Source of the DNA: Saxidomus purpurata
Taxonomy: Eukaryota > Mollusca > Bivalvia > Venerida > Veneridae
Direction of reading: 5' to 3'
Assembly: GCA_022818135.1 (NCBI GenBank)
Contig: JAFMSR010000013.1
Location: forward strand, 25,807,635 to 25,871,634
DNA: 64,000 nt
Made by a program: the position numbers and the translations under genes
Shown here: positions 45,519 through 59,089 of the stretch, piece after piece
Position numbering within the stretch: the first letter of the stretch is position 1
Layout: each line of letters opens with the position of its first letter
The notes under the pieces: model-generated
Database searches by the model: none
The model's input: only the letters and a program-made list of their open reading frames with translations
What the model was told of the DNA's origin: nothing

Positions 45519-48500
45519 GTATGGTTGAACTAGTGAAATTAAAATAAATTATCTTGGGACTATATGATTTTTTTTATATATAATCTGCCAGTTGGCAAAG
45601 AACACTGGAATAGTTTAATTTAGATACATATTTGAGTTTCAGTAGATTCAGAAATTGCTGCTTACCAGCAGACGGTCAGGATCTAAAATGCAATATTGAA
45701 GGACATATTGATAGGTGATATGACAAACATATTTTTCTTGAACCACCTCACTGCTGTATGTACACTGTATTTGATAATATAAAACAAATAGTAACCATTG
45801 TAGAGCATATATGACGTACAAAACACTCAATTTGAGTTATGAGCTAAGAAACTCTATCACAAATTCTTCATATCACATTCAAAAGCAGTCCTGTCTAGAG
45901 CATAAAGGGTAAAATATTCTTATTCTTTCCAAATTGGGCACCAAAGTCAAACCCAGGAAATGAAATTTCTAATTATTTCTTGTAGACAAAATCCTACGCA
46001 ACACCCTAGTGTGTTTATGAACAATGTGGAAATACAGAAAGTATTAAACTACAAGCACTTAGGTCTCTACTTCTCTAGCAATTTAAATGGAACATTTACA
46101 TACTAGATTATGTAGTAGGAAACTAAGGAAAGGCTTATCAACGAATAAATATTATGCGTCAAATTAAAGACGATCGTTACTGACTGACTGAGTGGGTTTG
46201 TTTACCCTCGGTACTTGACACTGTCATATCGCTACAGTTTAATTCTTGTTTAATTTTTGTTACATTAATTGTAAGTGTTTTATTATGCACTTTTTGTCCA
46301 GTTTAAGTTTCATTTAGCAATCCATATTACGTCAGTGGCAATATACACATTGCCTCCCCTCCAACACCACCATCCCACCCGAGACAACATCTTATTTTTC
46401 TCAATAAAAAGGCTGGTGACCTATCATTTTTAAATTCGTTTTCAATAAATTGATGTTTGAAATTCTCATTGCTTGAACATTAAGAAAAAAAACTTTTACA
46501 AATGACTACAAATTTTACATATTTTTTTATAGAAAATAGTTTCTCTTTATGTTTTTTTTTTTCGGTTTGAATACATTTTGAAATCTCAATTCAATTCAAG
46601 TTTCGTGAGATAGGATCAGTTGCTTAACATTTTAAATAAACAACAATGGTGAGTTGCCAAATTTAGAGTTTTATTATTGATAAACATGAGATAGGGGTCA
46701 TTTTCACTGCCTTCGGGGGTATACTACAAAAAGTGTCCATTACTTATAAATAAGGCTGGTGGCCTACCCTTTTTAGTTCATATTCTGACTTAGCAGGTAT
46801 TACCTTTTACTACAAACGAAATTTCATAAAATTCTCGTATTCTGAAACGTCGATCCCTTGAAACCATATACATTTCTTTTATCCATCCAATCTTATATTA
46901 TGATGATGTCATCTTATGATAATTGCACAAATGAACAAAAGCAACTCTTGAAGAGGTACAGTACGAGGCTGTCCGTATTGTCATTAGTGTTTATTAGTAT
47001 TATGAATCCTGCCTTCGCCAACTAAAACTTTTAATGATCTACCTTGATTTTAAAGGGTACCGAAAGTCAGAAAACTCGACAGCGAAATTCAAACGAGCCT
47101 GTCATTTTATTTCATTTCCAAAAATGCGTTTGAATGTGGTCAACTGCGTTTTAATGATTTATTCAAATTTTCATTGAAATTGCGTGATTCCATCTGGTTT
47201 AAGGACGCCGCCATTGATAGCTTTAAAGCCTTATTGCGCCTGCGCCAAGTAACCAGATGTGACGTAACACTGCGCTGTCTAAATTACGGAAGTACATCGA
47301 GGTCTTTCACCTGTTAACTGGATGTCGGCCGTTTTGAGGCAAACCATTTCATAAAATACATTGTGCATGTTTACCTATTACAATGTCTTAGCGATGTTTA
47401 TGTCAGGTTTTTCTTTTAAAAAATCTTGAAAATGATTGTTTAATGACGTTCGGTGAAATATCATGCATGACAAGACATAGTGCATTTTACATTCGGCCTT
47501 TGTGAAATAATCTATATATTTTAATCATTTTCTTTAAGTCTCTAATGTTACGATTAAGAATTTAAATGTTTCAGTCTTATGCCATCTTGATATAGATTTT
47601 CCCAAGTGCACAACTTTTCTCGTTTAACTAAATCATGCCGAAACACATCATTTTACGAGAATATTAGGTTGAAACTACTGTAACGCAGCGTATTTTTTAT
47701 TACAGGACCATATGCTATTATTTAAGACACAGATTTATTTTTTTAGATCTAGATTCTAGTCTATATATAGGGCTGGCATTTATATTCAAAATAATTTTTA
47801 AAAATCATATTGTTACAGTAAATGTGAAAATGATAATATATATGATACTTACATGTTGCAGAACACTGAAAGCTGAGATCTTTCTTAAAATTAAATTTTC
47901 GCTTTCAGTAAAATCAAAACACAAACAGTATCTCATTTTGATAACGTTGCCATGGAAAATAATCAGCGAGGTTCTAACCATTGAAGGAATTTGATTGGAT
48001 ATAGCCCAAGGGCATATTTCGCAACAAAAGATGCGATATGATTTGTTGTTAATTGGCGATCCCATGTCAACAATCTAACTGGTCACACATTATTGCATAT
48101 TGCACACTGGTCAATTGCATTTGATAATTACACAACAAAATGCAGAGTGCCAAATTTAAATTATGCAACATTTTTGGATGTGCACGATCGCGGTAATTTG
48201 TATATGAATATATCACTAATTTGCATATGAATATATCACTGTGATTAAAACTAACCATATATTTAATGAATGATAGGCCGATATAAAGTTTATACATATA
48301 CATTATTTGTCACTAACCTTCGAGTAACATTTATAATGTATGATCAAGTTTGCATAAAAATATTATTTAGTCATCTAACGTAAATATACCTTAGTAAAAA
48401 ACATTTCAGCAAATGAAAGTTTCCAGCACCCCTACAAATGTTCAGAAAAAAATTATCATTTTTGCTGTTGATGACAAAAATTTTGTACTCTGATGAAACG

Positions 48501-49625
48501 TTTTTCTATGCAAAGGCGTACCCGGATAAAAATGAAGTATACGCACAGTTGTGCTAGGGGGGTTCCCCCGAAACAAAAAAAGAAATCTAACATTGCATCT
48601 GGTACATTCTAGGGACACTTTCAGCACGTACAGAAAACACAAACAAGATATAACCACATGTAAATTTATTGCATCACATGTGTCAAAATTGACTCGGTAC
48701 AACTTGAAAAAGAGAACAATCAATATCAATATGAAGCGATAATATATAAATTATTTAAACACGATCATCTATATTTTTTCCCCATGTAACAAAGAGGGAT
48801 CTGGGGTGTATTTTAGATTGCATAATTTCCTGTAGAGAATGTAGTTCTTCCTCCATGTACTAGGGTTCAAAATTATACGGTACAAGTCCGTGATCATCAA
48901 TTATAAAATATGTGTTTTACTTGCAAATGCTGCACAAATACTTTTGACGTAAATTGAAATTAATCTTCGCACTTTGTCTCATTTGTTTATAAGTAACGGG
49001 TGAGAATTGCGCTGCAATTATCGGTTCCTAAAAAAATCTAATAATGTAGGATCGAAAGGAATTTGTCGTGAAAACTGTGAAAGGTCGTCAATGGTAAAGA
49101 AGCTCGTAATAGATAATGAAAGTTTTTTTTGTTATGGATCAAAGGAAAATTTCAATTATATACTATCAGCAATCAGAAGAAAAAGGTAGCGGTCGCTGGT
49201 CTCGGAAACTGATCAGTGCAGTGTGACGTCACACATAGTGGGTCACGTGACTCTATAAAGCAAATATGGCGAATTACATTGAGCGAGCGACCGGCTAAAT
49301 ATTGACGCCTTAAATCAAGTATATCAAAATTAATATCGCATTAATTTTGATTGCAAATAAGCGATTCTGTATTAAATTGTACGGACTACAACATGGGAAT
49401 AAAAAATATTTTGACTTTCGGTTCCTTTAAGGACTGTACAAACTGTGTCATGTTTTAAGAACCATCTATTTATGTCACCAATCAATGTGGCGTCATACTT
49501 CTACTCGGGGAACAGGAGAAACTGGGTTCTGCACTCCCAACTCTAACCAACAGCAGTTCTTTTCTCAAAAATAGAATATTCTCATCCGTTTGCTCTTGTT
49601 GACAGCGCGAAACAGCCACTTATTT
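45519..49625. other. After exon m: no further integrin exon found
   Basis: 4.1 kb of AT-rich sequence up to the gap. I looked for calf-1/calf-2 Cys patterns, a transmembrane exon and a GFFKR-type tail and saw none. A 21-bp direct repeat (TATGAATATATCACT-containing) lies at 48202-48241, and two adjacent 10-bp palindromes at 49223-49251. Confidence 0.5.
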
Positions 49626-50125
49626 NNNNNNNNNNNNNNNNNNNNNNNNNNNNNNNNNNNNNNNNNNNNNNNNNNNNNNNNNNNNNNNNNNNNNNNNNNN
49701 NNNNNNNNNNNNNNNNNNNNNNNNNNNNNNNNNNNNNNNNNNNNNNNNNNNNNNNNNNNNNNNNNNNNNNNNNNNNNNNNNNNNNNNNNNNNNNNNNNNN
49801 NNNNNNNNNNNNNNNNNNNNNNNNNNNNNNNNNNNNNNNNNNNNNNNNNNNNNNNNNNNNNNNNNNNNNNNNNNNNNNNNNNNNNNNNNNNNNNNNNNNN
49901 NNNNNNNNNNNNNNNNNNNNNNNNNNNNNNNNNNNNNNNNNNNNNNNNNNNNNNNNNNNNNNNNNNNNNNNNNNNNNNNNNNNNNNNNNNNNNNNNNNNN
50001 NNNNNNNNNNNNNNNNNNNNNNNNNNNNNNNNNNNNNNNNNNNNNNNNNNNNNNNNNNNNNNNNNNNNNNNNNNNNNNNNNNNNNNNNNNNNNNNNNNNN
50101 NNNNNNNNNNNNNNNNNNNNNNNNN
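49626..50125. other. Assembly gap (500 N)
   Basis: Exactly 500 N, a default scaffold-gap size, so the true distance is unknown. The right edge starts inside a dispersed repeat, a likely cause of the break. Confidence 0.98.
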
Positions 50126-50745
50126 AATGGAGTGGTTGATGATATCACTAAAGGATGTTTAGGTCAAATTTCAATAATAGCACTGCCGGTCAGCCATAGG
50201 TACAAATGTATCTGAAATAACTTGAAATATAAAATCGACGTATTTGCGAATAGGCATACAGTCATTTTATAACGGTTTGCGATTTGCATACAGTGTCTTA
50301 GCGAATAGGCATACAGTCAAATCGATACACGTACCGCAAAAAAGGTATTTTCTTCAAAAGAACTGCAATAAATGGACGGCACTGTTGGAACTTATCTACG
50401 GATAAGACATCGTTTTAGCGGATGGTGGCTACTAAAGTTCGCTCAACAATGTTGAGAAGAGAAAAATTGACAAAATATCGCAATTTTAGAACAGCTGAAC
50501 TAGTTTCAACAATTCTTTGCTATGTTTTCAAACAAATAAACAATGTAAAGCAAATACTTGAATATTTCCTGATACATGGTATTATCTCTGTATCAAATAA
50601 AATTGGAATTCTTACTGTACTCTTTCTATTTCTACTTGGAAACTTCAAATAAAATTGCACAGTAAACTTGAAAAAAGTTACTGTATGCATATTCGGTGGC
50701 GACTTCCGGTTTGATACAGTCTGAGTTCGTACACAGTGATACTGT
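50126..50745 (+). repeat. Second copy of the 11180-11735 repeat
   Basis: Aligns with 11180-11735 from its first base after the gap and ends at GGTGGCGACTTCCGGTTTGATACAG-like sequence. It is the right-hand end of an element like the one at 8510-11724, whose left part is in the gap. Confidence 0.85.
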
Positions 50746-50954
50746 AACAACATTGTGACGTTGTGTCTAGTTGAGATTGATTTTGTTTACAGACTGAGAC
50801 CATAGATTTGATGGACAGGCCTAACTTGCATTTTGTCGGTCAAAAGCTATACATAGCTTGTGTTACATGTTTAATCCTTTTCTGACAATAAATTTATATT
50901 GTATTGCAGTGCATGGCCATCTTTCTTTTGGGCCTGGCGCTGACAGGCTGTAGA

Positions 50955-51180
50955 AATGTGGAGCCACAGTGGTAACGCATTCGCCTCAGGATCGAAGGGC
51001 CCTGGGTTTGATCCCTACCATCGCCATTTCGGTAGTGTCCTTAGGCAAGACACAAATAATTCCACATTGCCTCTCTCTCTTCGAGGTTGATTCCATCTGG
51101 AATGAGTCTCGAGAGCGATTAATATAAGTTGTAAGAACTTGTTTCGCAATTGAGAAAAAATGAATTGGTATATTATTATT
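50955..51180 (+). mobile_element. tRNA-derived SINE
   Basis: A-box-like CACAGTGGTAACGC, B-box GGGTTTGATCCC, body AGGCAAGACACAAATAATTC and GGAATGAGTCTCGAGAGCGA, then a tail ending AATGAATTGGTAT before a (TAT) run. Confidence 0.8.
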
Positions 51181-51900
51181 AAAACTAAATGAAAGAAATT
51201 CCACTCATTATAAAATTATGCACAGCTCTTCTTCGCCTTTCAGGATTAAACGGATTTGGCAGTGCTGAAAGCCATGAAATCGGAAACAATCTATAGACAA
51301 GGACAGGTCTGAAGACAAAGTCTATTGTTAGATAGTTAAGGTACGTTATACTTGGACATGTTGGATAAGCAGCATATTTGCTAATAAGAGGGTGCCCAAT
51401 AGCCCAAAATATTAATTTTGTCCTATTAAGTATTCAGTATGCCCACAAAGCATCCTTACCTAGAACAGCCACAATGCTAAAAAATCAATTTCGACCAGTG
51501 TAGATGAAGATCAGACTGCCTACATAAGGGTCTATCTTAAAAATAATTTCTTAATTATCTTCCCTTTAATTATTAAATCAAAGCGCCGAAGGCACTGGAG
51601 GTGTCCTTTATACGATAATAGTGACCACTTCCCAAAGCATACAGATCTTAAATGGTAGTGTAACATTGTAACAAGAGGACAGTGATGATTCAATACTGCA
51701 GAGCTGCATTCTAGTTTGAATATGATTGCTCCATTGATGTACTAAATGCGAACACCCACGTTTAGTGTGGGGTACAATGACAGGATATGACAAGTGTATA
51801 TTACCAGCTTACCCATTCATATCAATATGAACTTCCGTGTCATTGACCAATCTAACAGTTGGCAATTTCATGGAAGGGCAATAAATACATCAATTATTGG
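51181..51900. other. Non-coding stretch
   Basis: Nothing supportable seen. Confidence 0.5.
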
Positions 51901-53195
51901 ATTAGCTAGAGTTATGGTTCTTGGTCACAGCACTCCCTGATGGTGGGATTCAAGTATTAATTCAATCCCAGTGTTCAATAGTATCCAACTTTTACTGACA
52001 AGGTTTTAATAGAAAGGGAGATAATTTAAATAGTTATGTTATCTAAATTACAGTTCTCCATATCCTAAATGTCTTCAATCATTGCATGAAGTATCAAATC
52101 ACGACGGCCCTAGTGGTCTGTAAATCAAACTGTCTTTACTGCAACATGATTTCACCCTAAATTTATAAATCCTGCCCTAGCTGAGTGGTGCTTACATAAT
52201 ATTGTACATCTTTTATGTATCTATCTTGAATATTTCCTCCAAATATGAATCATACTTAAGTTTCTTATGATATATTAGAGTCTGCATAGGACTGATGTAC
52301 ACTTGTATAAACCCAAAAACTGTGTTGAGCCGCCAGCTGTAAAAAGGGCCAACTCCTTACCAAGTAGAGATAGGTAAAATAATACCTAATTAGACCTATC
52401 ACTAAATGTGATTAATAGTAATTAGTCAAGATGGAGTTATTGTTCTTTTTCACTGCATTTCCTCTCATTTTGGTTGAGCATTGTATCAAGTTTTATTGAA
52501 TTCTAACCAATAGTTTTCAAAATATGCCCCGGACAAGTAAAAAAGGGCAATAACTCTGTAATTACTCAAGATAGAGTTAACGTTCCTGTGCATTGCACTT
52601 GCTCTCAATGTACTTGACCATTGTCTGAAGTTGTATTGAATTCCACAAGTAGTTTTCAAGTTCTGCTCTGGACAAGGAAAAGTCACAAAGGGCAATAACT
52701 CTGTTATTACTAAAGATAGAGTTATGGTTCTTGTACACTGCACTTCCTCTCATTGCGCGACTATTGTATGAAATTGTATTGAATTGCAACTAGTACTTTT
52801 CAAGTTATGCTCCGGACAAGGAAAAGTAAGAAAGGGCAATAACCCTGTAATTAGTCAAGATGGAGTAATGGTTCTTGTGCACTGCACTTTCTCTCAATGT
52901 GCTTGAGCATTTTATGAAGTTGTATTGAATTCCAAGCAGTAGTTTTCAAGTTATGCTCCAGACAAGGAAAAGAAACACAGGGCAATAATTCTGTAATTAG
53001 TCAAGATAGAGTTATGGTTCTTGAACACTGCACTTCCTCTCATTGCGCTTGACCATTGTATGAGTTGTATTGAGTTCCAGCTTGTAGTTTTCAAGTTATG
53101 CTCCGGCCAAGGAAAATGCAACAGACTGACCACCCGACCAACTACCGGGTGACTCCTATATACCCCCTTAAATTGGTTTCGGGGGTATAAATAAT
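51901..53195 (-). mobile_element. Minisatellite-bearing element, ~144-bp units
   Basis: From ~52400 about five units contain AAAGGGCAATAACTCTGTAA, AGATAGAGTTATGGTTCTTG and TTTTCAAGTTATGCTCCGGA. At its right end GGTTTCGGGGGTATAAA is the inverted 5' end of the class (TTTATACCCCCGAA), so it is read on the minus strand. The many small minus-strand ORFs are array shadows. Confidence 0.7.
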
Positions 53196-53319
53196 AGATG
53201 TATTAAACATGCATATTGTACCACAGAAAAGTGGTCTCGATTTTTCTCAACAGCCAGTAATAAAAAAGTTAAAAAGTAAGCTATTTACAGTAACTACAAA
53301 GGGAAGAAATTCTAAAAAC

Positions 53320-53760
53320 AAGGGTAGCTCATGGTGGTGAACATTTATGCCATGTTAAATAAAAATCCCTCCATGCAGAAATATCCCGGACAAAGATATT
53401 ATTGGATTTAACAATGAACCTCTATGTGTGACCTTGACCCTAGACCTTGTTCATGCACATGATCCTTCGTTTCATGGTGGTGAACATTTGTGCCAAGTAA
53501 CATCAAAATCCCTTAAGCATGAAGAAGATATGCTCCGAACAAAGTCATTCTTGAATTTGACCTTTAACCTTTAAGAGAGTGACACTGACCTTAGAACTAG
53601 GGACCTGGTGCTCGGGCATGACACTCCGTCTCGTGATGGTGAACAATTGTGCCAAGTTATTTAAGAATACCTCAATACATGGATAGTAACAGCTCGGACA
53701 AGCTGAACTCAGATATACAGACGCACATGCATACACTTAACGGCCATTAAACAAGGCATT
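53320..53760. repeat. Three degenerate units with TGGTGAACATTTGTGCCA
   Basis: TGGTGAAC recurs at 53335, 53477 and 53637 with TGACCTTGACCCTAGACC-like blocks between. Related in style to the other minisatellite elements. Confidence 0.65.
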
Positions 53761-54002
53761 AAATCCCTATACCTGTAGAATGAATAAATAATTATGATTA
53801 AATAATTAAGTCAAATAAATTAACTCTCCTCCTCAACAAAACCAAGGACATAAGCTATTTCTTAAGCATGTGAAAACCCTATTCATATCTACTAGACTAC
53901 TAATTGAAAACTTTTACAACAATTTAATAGGGTTATTAAGGTAGTGATGTGAATCCGCCGGATTATACGGATATCGTTTCACTCTGTACCTTGAGTGACC
54001 TG

Positions 54003-54300
54003 TACCGCTGCGATAGCCTTGTGGTTAGAGCGTCCACTTAGTTTGCGGGAGGTCGTGGGTTCGATCCTCGGCCGCGTCATACCAAAGATGAGAAAAAAAA
54101 TGGTATTGACAGCTCGCTTGCTTGGCGCTCAGCATTATAAAAGGGTAGTTTCAGGAAGATAAAGAGAAGCTTCCGGCTTCTGGGAAAAGGTAAGTACTTG
54201 TTACTGGATACCCTGTTTGTCACACAATAGCTTTGTAGCTAATGTTGTCTGTTGATCATATGCGACGTTAAATAAGGCTTCTTTATCTTTATCTTGGTAT
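54003..54300 (+). mobile_element. tRNA-derived SINE, second family
   Basis: Head TAGCCTTGTGGTTAGAGCGT (A box) and GGTCGTGGGTTCGATCCTCG (B box), a ~200 bp body, and a 3' end GACGTTAAATAAGGCTTC followed by (TTTATC)n. The body differs from the 18550/50955 family. Confidence 0.8.
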
Positions 54301-54757
54301 AATGTAAATATAAAACTGCAATTTCCCTGTCATTTATCATGTTTATTCGCTGAATAAGAATGAGTTAAGTTTTTTTTTACCGTGACGACAATGACACAGT
54401 TACTTAGTAAATTGGCTGTTTATAATTCTACCTCAAAGGGTAAACCCAACATATAAACATTAATTATTTTGTCCAAGCGTGGCTTTAGACATCAAGTCCA
54501 AATGGCTTTTCAACATCTCGAACAGTCGAAAATCATTGCAAATTAGTTGCCAAAGTATTTGTGAAATTCTATTAGCATAGTTTTTCAGAATGTTTCATGT
54601 TCTGGTCATCTAATGAGCTTCCGCATCCTCTTATACATCTGCAGTATAGTTGCAGTGAACAGTTTTGATAAAGTTGGCTGTTTTGGATCAAATTCATCTG
54701 CTAAAGAACATATTGGACAGGTCAAGTCTTAGTTTCATTAGTCAATGTTGTTAATAG
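54301..54757. other. Non-coding stretch
   Basis: Nothing supportable seen. Confidence 0.5.
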
Positions 54758-55139
54758 CTAGTCTGTTTGGTAAATATCATAATATGGTTCAAGAAACTGA
54801 TAAAGCAACATCAACTTTGGAAATGCTTGGAGACCAGTAAGGTTCTTCAATTTGTCATTATTGTCCCTGCAATAGTCAATATCGAATCTCGTCTTCAGTT
54901 TCAGCACTTCAGTTTTCAGCTCAGGCGTTTCAGTCCTTAGTTTCTGTAAAATTGCATTCATATCATCCATTAAATCACCATCAATGTCCATCTGCAAAGT
55001 CGCGCCAGTTTCATCAGAGTCTAAGATGAGTACCAATGGCGTTTCCTCTTCTGTTAGCATCGGCCAACAAGTACAGCTTAAAAGCTTACTGACGGGACCC
55101 AGTCTGGATTCAGTCTATCATACAAGTATGCCTTTTTCC
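54758..55139 (-). pseudogene. Transposase-like fragment, frame broken
   Basis: Minus strand. 55139 down to 55090 follows a TTTCTTTCAG acceptor and reads KKAYLYDRLNPDWVPS; the Y/N-PDW-(A/V)-PS motif is common in the N-terminal part of THAP/DDE_Tnp_4-type proteins. 55060-54758 encodes 100 residues with a Leu-rich, probably coiled-coil stretch, then DNNDKLKNLTGLQAFPKLML and a stop; N-D-x-K-(x)n-TGL is typical of the segment before the DDE core in that group. The two parts are in different frames with no intron-sized gap, and no catalytic domain follows, so it is a broken remnant. Family assignment by motif only. Confidence 0.4.
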
Positions 55140-56535
55140 CTGAAAGAAAGAATGTAAAGAGTATTTACAAGTTATGTTTTACAGAATTAAGAAATATGAT
55201 AACCAAAGAAACAGTTAACTTTATAATGTATACAAGCATGGCAAGGGTGATTAGTAGACCCAAGCTCCTTGGTTCTAACCCATGAAAATTTTGAAATACC
55301 TGTATTTGACCCGCAATAAAAAACCCTACGAGTCATATTTTCATGAATTTTCATTCATGCCTCTATTACTTAATGTAAATGTCCATCAACTTGTTAATTC
55401 CAAACACTCAGGCCGCATCAACCATTGACGCATAAGAAAGTGAGAAATGGAGGGGTAACTTGTATTTTAATCTACTCGCTTTCGGAAAATCACTGACATG
55501 CCAGCTGCTAGACCTTGCTGTTTTAAGAATTTTCTGAAAATGCAACAGTATATATAAAGCTTCATTTCAACACAAAATGAAAAAATGTGATGTGCAAACA
55601 TAAAATACAAGGCTCGAAACTCAATGACCCATGGGTCGACGTTTAAAAATATCACATGTATTGACTCTTGAAAATTTTACGCTGAATTGACAATGACCCT
55701 CAAGTTTCAAAGCCTACCGGACACCCTGATGGCCATAATAATCATATAATATAATTATAACGTTTAGCCATTATCAAAAGTAACCAGTCAACTCATACCT
55801 AAGTAATCTTGTACCTGAATTGGTCAACTTGTACCTGATTTATTTTCGCAAAAAGTCAACTTGTACATGTACCTTAAACTTTTTTATGCAATATCTTTGA
55901 GATAATAGTATTTTTTTATCAATCATCATTAAATATTTGCATTAAAATACTTTATTTTGCAAAATTGTATAAGAAAATGAAATAAAGAGAATTTTTGAAA
56001 AAAATCAACTCATACCCTACGTAATCATTTGTTTTTAGCATTACTAAAATAATGAATAACGAGACTTTTGAAAATTGTATTATTTTCATCATGTTTATGA
56101 CGAAAATATGTTTTATTTCAGTTCAACTTAGGGTTTCTAAGATACAATAGACCCTCGGACATCGAAATTTGGTTTGTAGACACACTCATAAAATTAGTAA
56201 ATTTGCTTCCTGTTTTATTTTTTGTACTGATTTATGTACAAACTTTAATTAATTATTATTTTCTGTGTGATTTTATTCATAAAGGCGATGGAATTTCAGA
56301 TCAAGTGACAGTAACAGTTAACTGAATTTTGAGAAGACTTAGTTACTTTTCGAATGAAAATACCTTACAAAGTAATTCTCGGCTTCGCACATCCGGGCAC
56401 TGATTAAAATACCTATGTAACTATATTCGGGAAAGGTGATTCCTCGGCTTTCATCGCTGGTCTGTATTCACCTAGCAGGGATTACTTTTATTTACACTGT
56501 CCTGTGACTTTGGAACATGGTGGGGGTAAGAGTGA

Positions 56536-56900
56536 GGTTGGGTGCGCACCATAAACCGGTTTAAGCTCCCCAGTGGTGTTTTTGCCACTGACCGTTCCAA
56601 GGCGGTGCCCCACTGTGTTCCTTTAATTGTTCGTTTTGTCCTCGTGTGTTTGCTTTGTATGCTGGTGTGTGTTGGTGGTGTGTGTGTGTGTGTGTGTGCG
56701 TGGTTGTGTGTGTGTGTCGTGTGTGTGTGCGTGTGTGTGTGTGTGTGTGTGTATGTGTTGGTGGTGTGCGCTTCTGGGTGCTGTGGGGTTCGTTTTGGGG
56801 AGGCTGCGTTTTTGGTGCGTGGCGTTCCCTGTTTGATATTATTTTTGTTTTTTTACTTACAAAATGCATAAAATCAAAGAAGAAAAATGAAAGAAGACGA
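56536..56900 (+). repeat. Dispersed repeat containing a (TG)n microsatellite
   Basis: GGTGCGCACCATAAACCGGT at the start, (TG)n at about 56665-56765, then the stretch shared with the left window edge (40-125). ORFs of up to 157 residues here come from the simple repeat and are not genes. Confidence 0.7.
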
Positions 56901-57597
56901 GTGTCTACCATTAGCTTAAAATCATAGAATTGAATTTGTAGTAATTCTGTGTGGTTAAAAGCTTTCTGTTTCATTCGAAATAAACTTAAACTTGCATATG
57001 GGTGTACGGTAAAGACCGAGTTTTCACCTTTCACCGAGTGACGAAATGAATGCGATCTAATAATCCGATTGGTTAACTAGCTAGTATGACGTCACGGCGA
57101 AGCCGAGAATTTATTTTCTTACATGCAACAGAGAAAGTAAAAGAAAAAAAAAATTATATAACATTTAACTTAAGTTAACATATACATGTTTTATGATAAA
57201 AGCACTTTACAAACTATTGACAATAACTGACTTTCACCTGAAAAAATCAGTTTTGAAACAAAATCTACGAGTTGACTACATACATGTTTGACTACATACA
57301 TGTAGGGTACGAGTTGACTTTTTTACCAATCATACGGCAGAAAAAGTGTCAAGCGTATATCAGCAGGCAATCGATAAGTTTTGGGGATTAGGAGTTTACG
57401 GAAACAACTACGGTTCGGTAATATCCGTAAATAACGGTCAGGGTCATAAATCATTGATTTATATTTGTACTGGAATATTGCCTAAGGGAGATATTGAACT
57501 TGACGCGTAACTTTTGTGAAAATCTTATGTTTTAATTTTTATCATTTCTACCAGAAGATAAAGAAAATTCAGCATTATCATTCACATTACTTGCAAT

Positions 57598-57619
57598 TAA
57601 TAATAATAATAATAATAGT
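57598..57619. repeat. (TAA)n microsatellite
   Basis: Six to seven AAT units. Confidence 0.9.
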
Positions 57620-59060
57620 AATGTTTTAACTAGTAGCACTATTTCATTACAGTCACATCATCAGTCATAAAAATAGTCACAGAATAATCCAAAAGCTACA
57701 AAATTCGTGAATTTTGACATAATAATGAGAATGAATCTAGTGTGCACTTGATTTTTCATAATCGGCTAATCCCTTTACACGTGCGTAACGTTTGCTCGTG
57801 AGAATTGTTTAAAATTGTAGACCTGTTATTTTCAAGTACAGACGCACACGGCAAGTATGTTGCAAAAGTATGGTGTGCTTTAGAAACGTGAATAGATGGA
57901 CCTACATGTCCCCGGTAAATAGTACGTCAACTTGTTTTATTTTGCGATCTTAAATTCCTAATCAGTGTTATTCCTGATCTGATAAAGACTGACATTTGAT
58001 TTCGGTAGGCTTTTTTAATTTGAGAAATAGAACAGTTTCCTTTCAGAATATCAAATAGATTTTACATACTCTAGTAAACGCTTGATGTTGAATGCCTTAA
58101 AAAGTATGTGATTTTTCATCAAATGGCTTGCAAATATATTTAACATTTTAGAAGAAAAAAGGATTTATTGTAGGAAAAAAACTTTTCCGTTTCTGCAGTA
58201 GAATAATACCTGTTACATTTTACAGATTTTGTCATTTAATACTCTGCACACAGATCAAACCTTGCGTGTTTCTTTTTTCTTCTCTTTTTGTTAATGTAAT
58301 AATCAGCTTATTTCTTCGGGAAGAAATGAAAGACAAAAGATACGAGTAATAAGACTACCTGGTTTTGACCTGTGTATTATGAAAACTAGCTTTGGTCTGG
58401 AAGAAACTCTATGTTGACACCTATAAAATGAAACCAATTTCAGCGGAGCGAATTCTTGCCTTTCACTCGAGACAAAGAGAAATGTAAAACAAAATATAAA
58501 GTACCCGTGCAAGTGTTTCGAAATAAAAATGCATGCATAGTGAATCTTTTATGTGTTGCAAATTAACATCAAAAGCTAAATAATATTATTGATAATTATA
58601 CTGAAAACTCGCTATAAAGACGATATCATGTATATCCGGTTTCAATGAAAGGTTTTGCCTTTTTATGAACAAAAAACTGAAGATTCTAACCCAGTTTGCA
58701 TTTTAATGTAAAACAAAACCCAATATACAACGTTTTAAAGATCATGGTAAATGTTACGTAATGTCCGGCCATAAAACTTATCGATGGCCTGAAGCAGTTA
58801 GATCAATCATTCGGAAGTGTTCGGCCAGCATTACGGAAGCAACCGAGCTCCGATCGTAAAAATGAAATTATATACCTGTTAAACAAAACCTTAAATAAAG
58901 ACCATTCTCTTCTTTATTTATTTTTATATAAAATATATCACTTAAATGGAGAATGATTGTTTTATTCAATCCCGTTTGTGATTCTAAAATAAGTGTTATA
59001 GTTTTTGAACAAATTGAAGATAAGCTGCAAAATTTTCACTTAAAATTGTGACATTTTGGG

Positions 59061-59089
59061 CGTTTTACTATATATTATATAGTAAAACG
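59061..59089. repeat. 29-bp perfect palindrome
   Basis: CGTTTTACTATATA, one central T, then its exact reverse complement. AT-rich hairpin; direct repeats TCCCGTTTGTGATT lie on either side (58970, 59190). Confidence 0.85.

Noticed and set aside
49582..50162. Long ORFs with unknown residues
   Set aside because: They run through 500 N and carry no information.
52321..53133. Several similar minus-strand ORFs of 60-85 residues
   Set aside because: Shadows of the ~144-bp array.
56542..57034. ORFs of 69-157 residues rich in Val/Cys or Thr/His
   Set aside because: Products of the (TG)n microsatellite on both strands.
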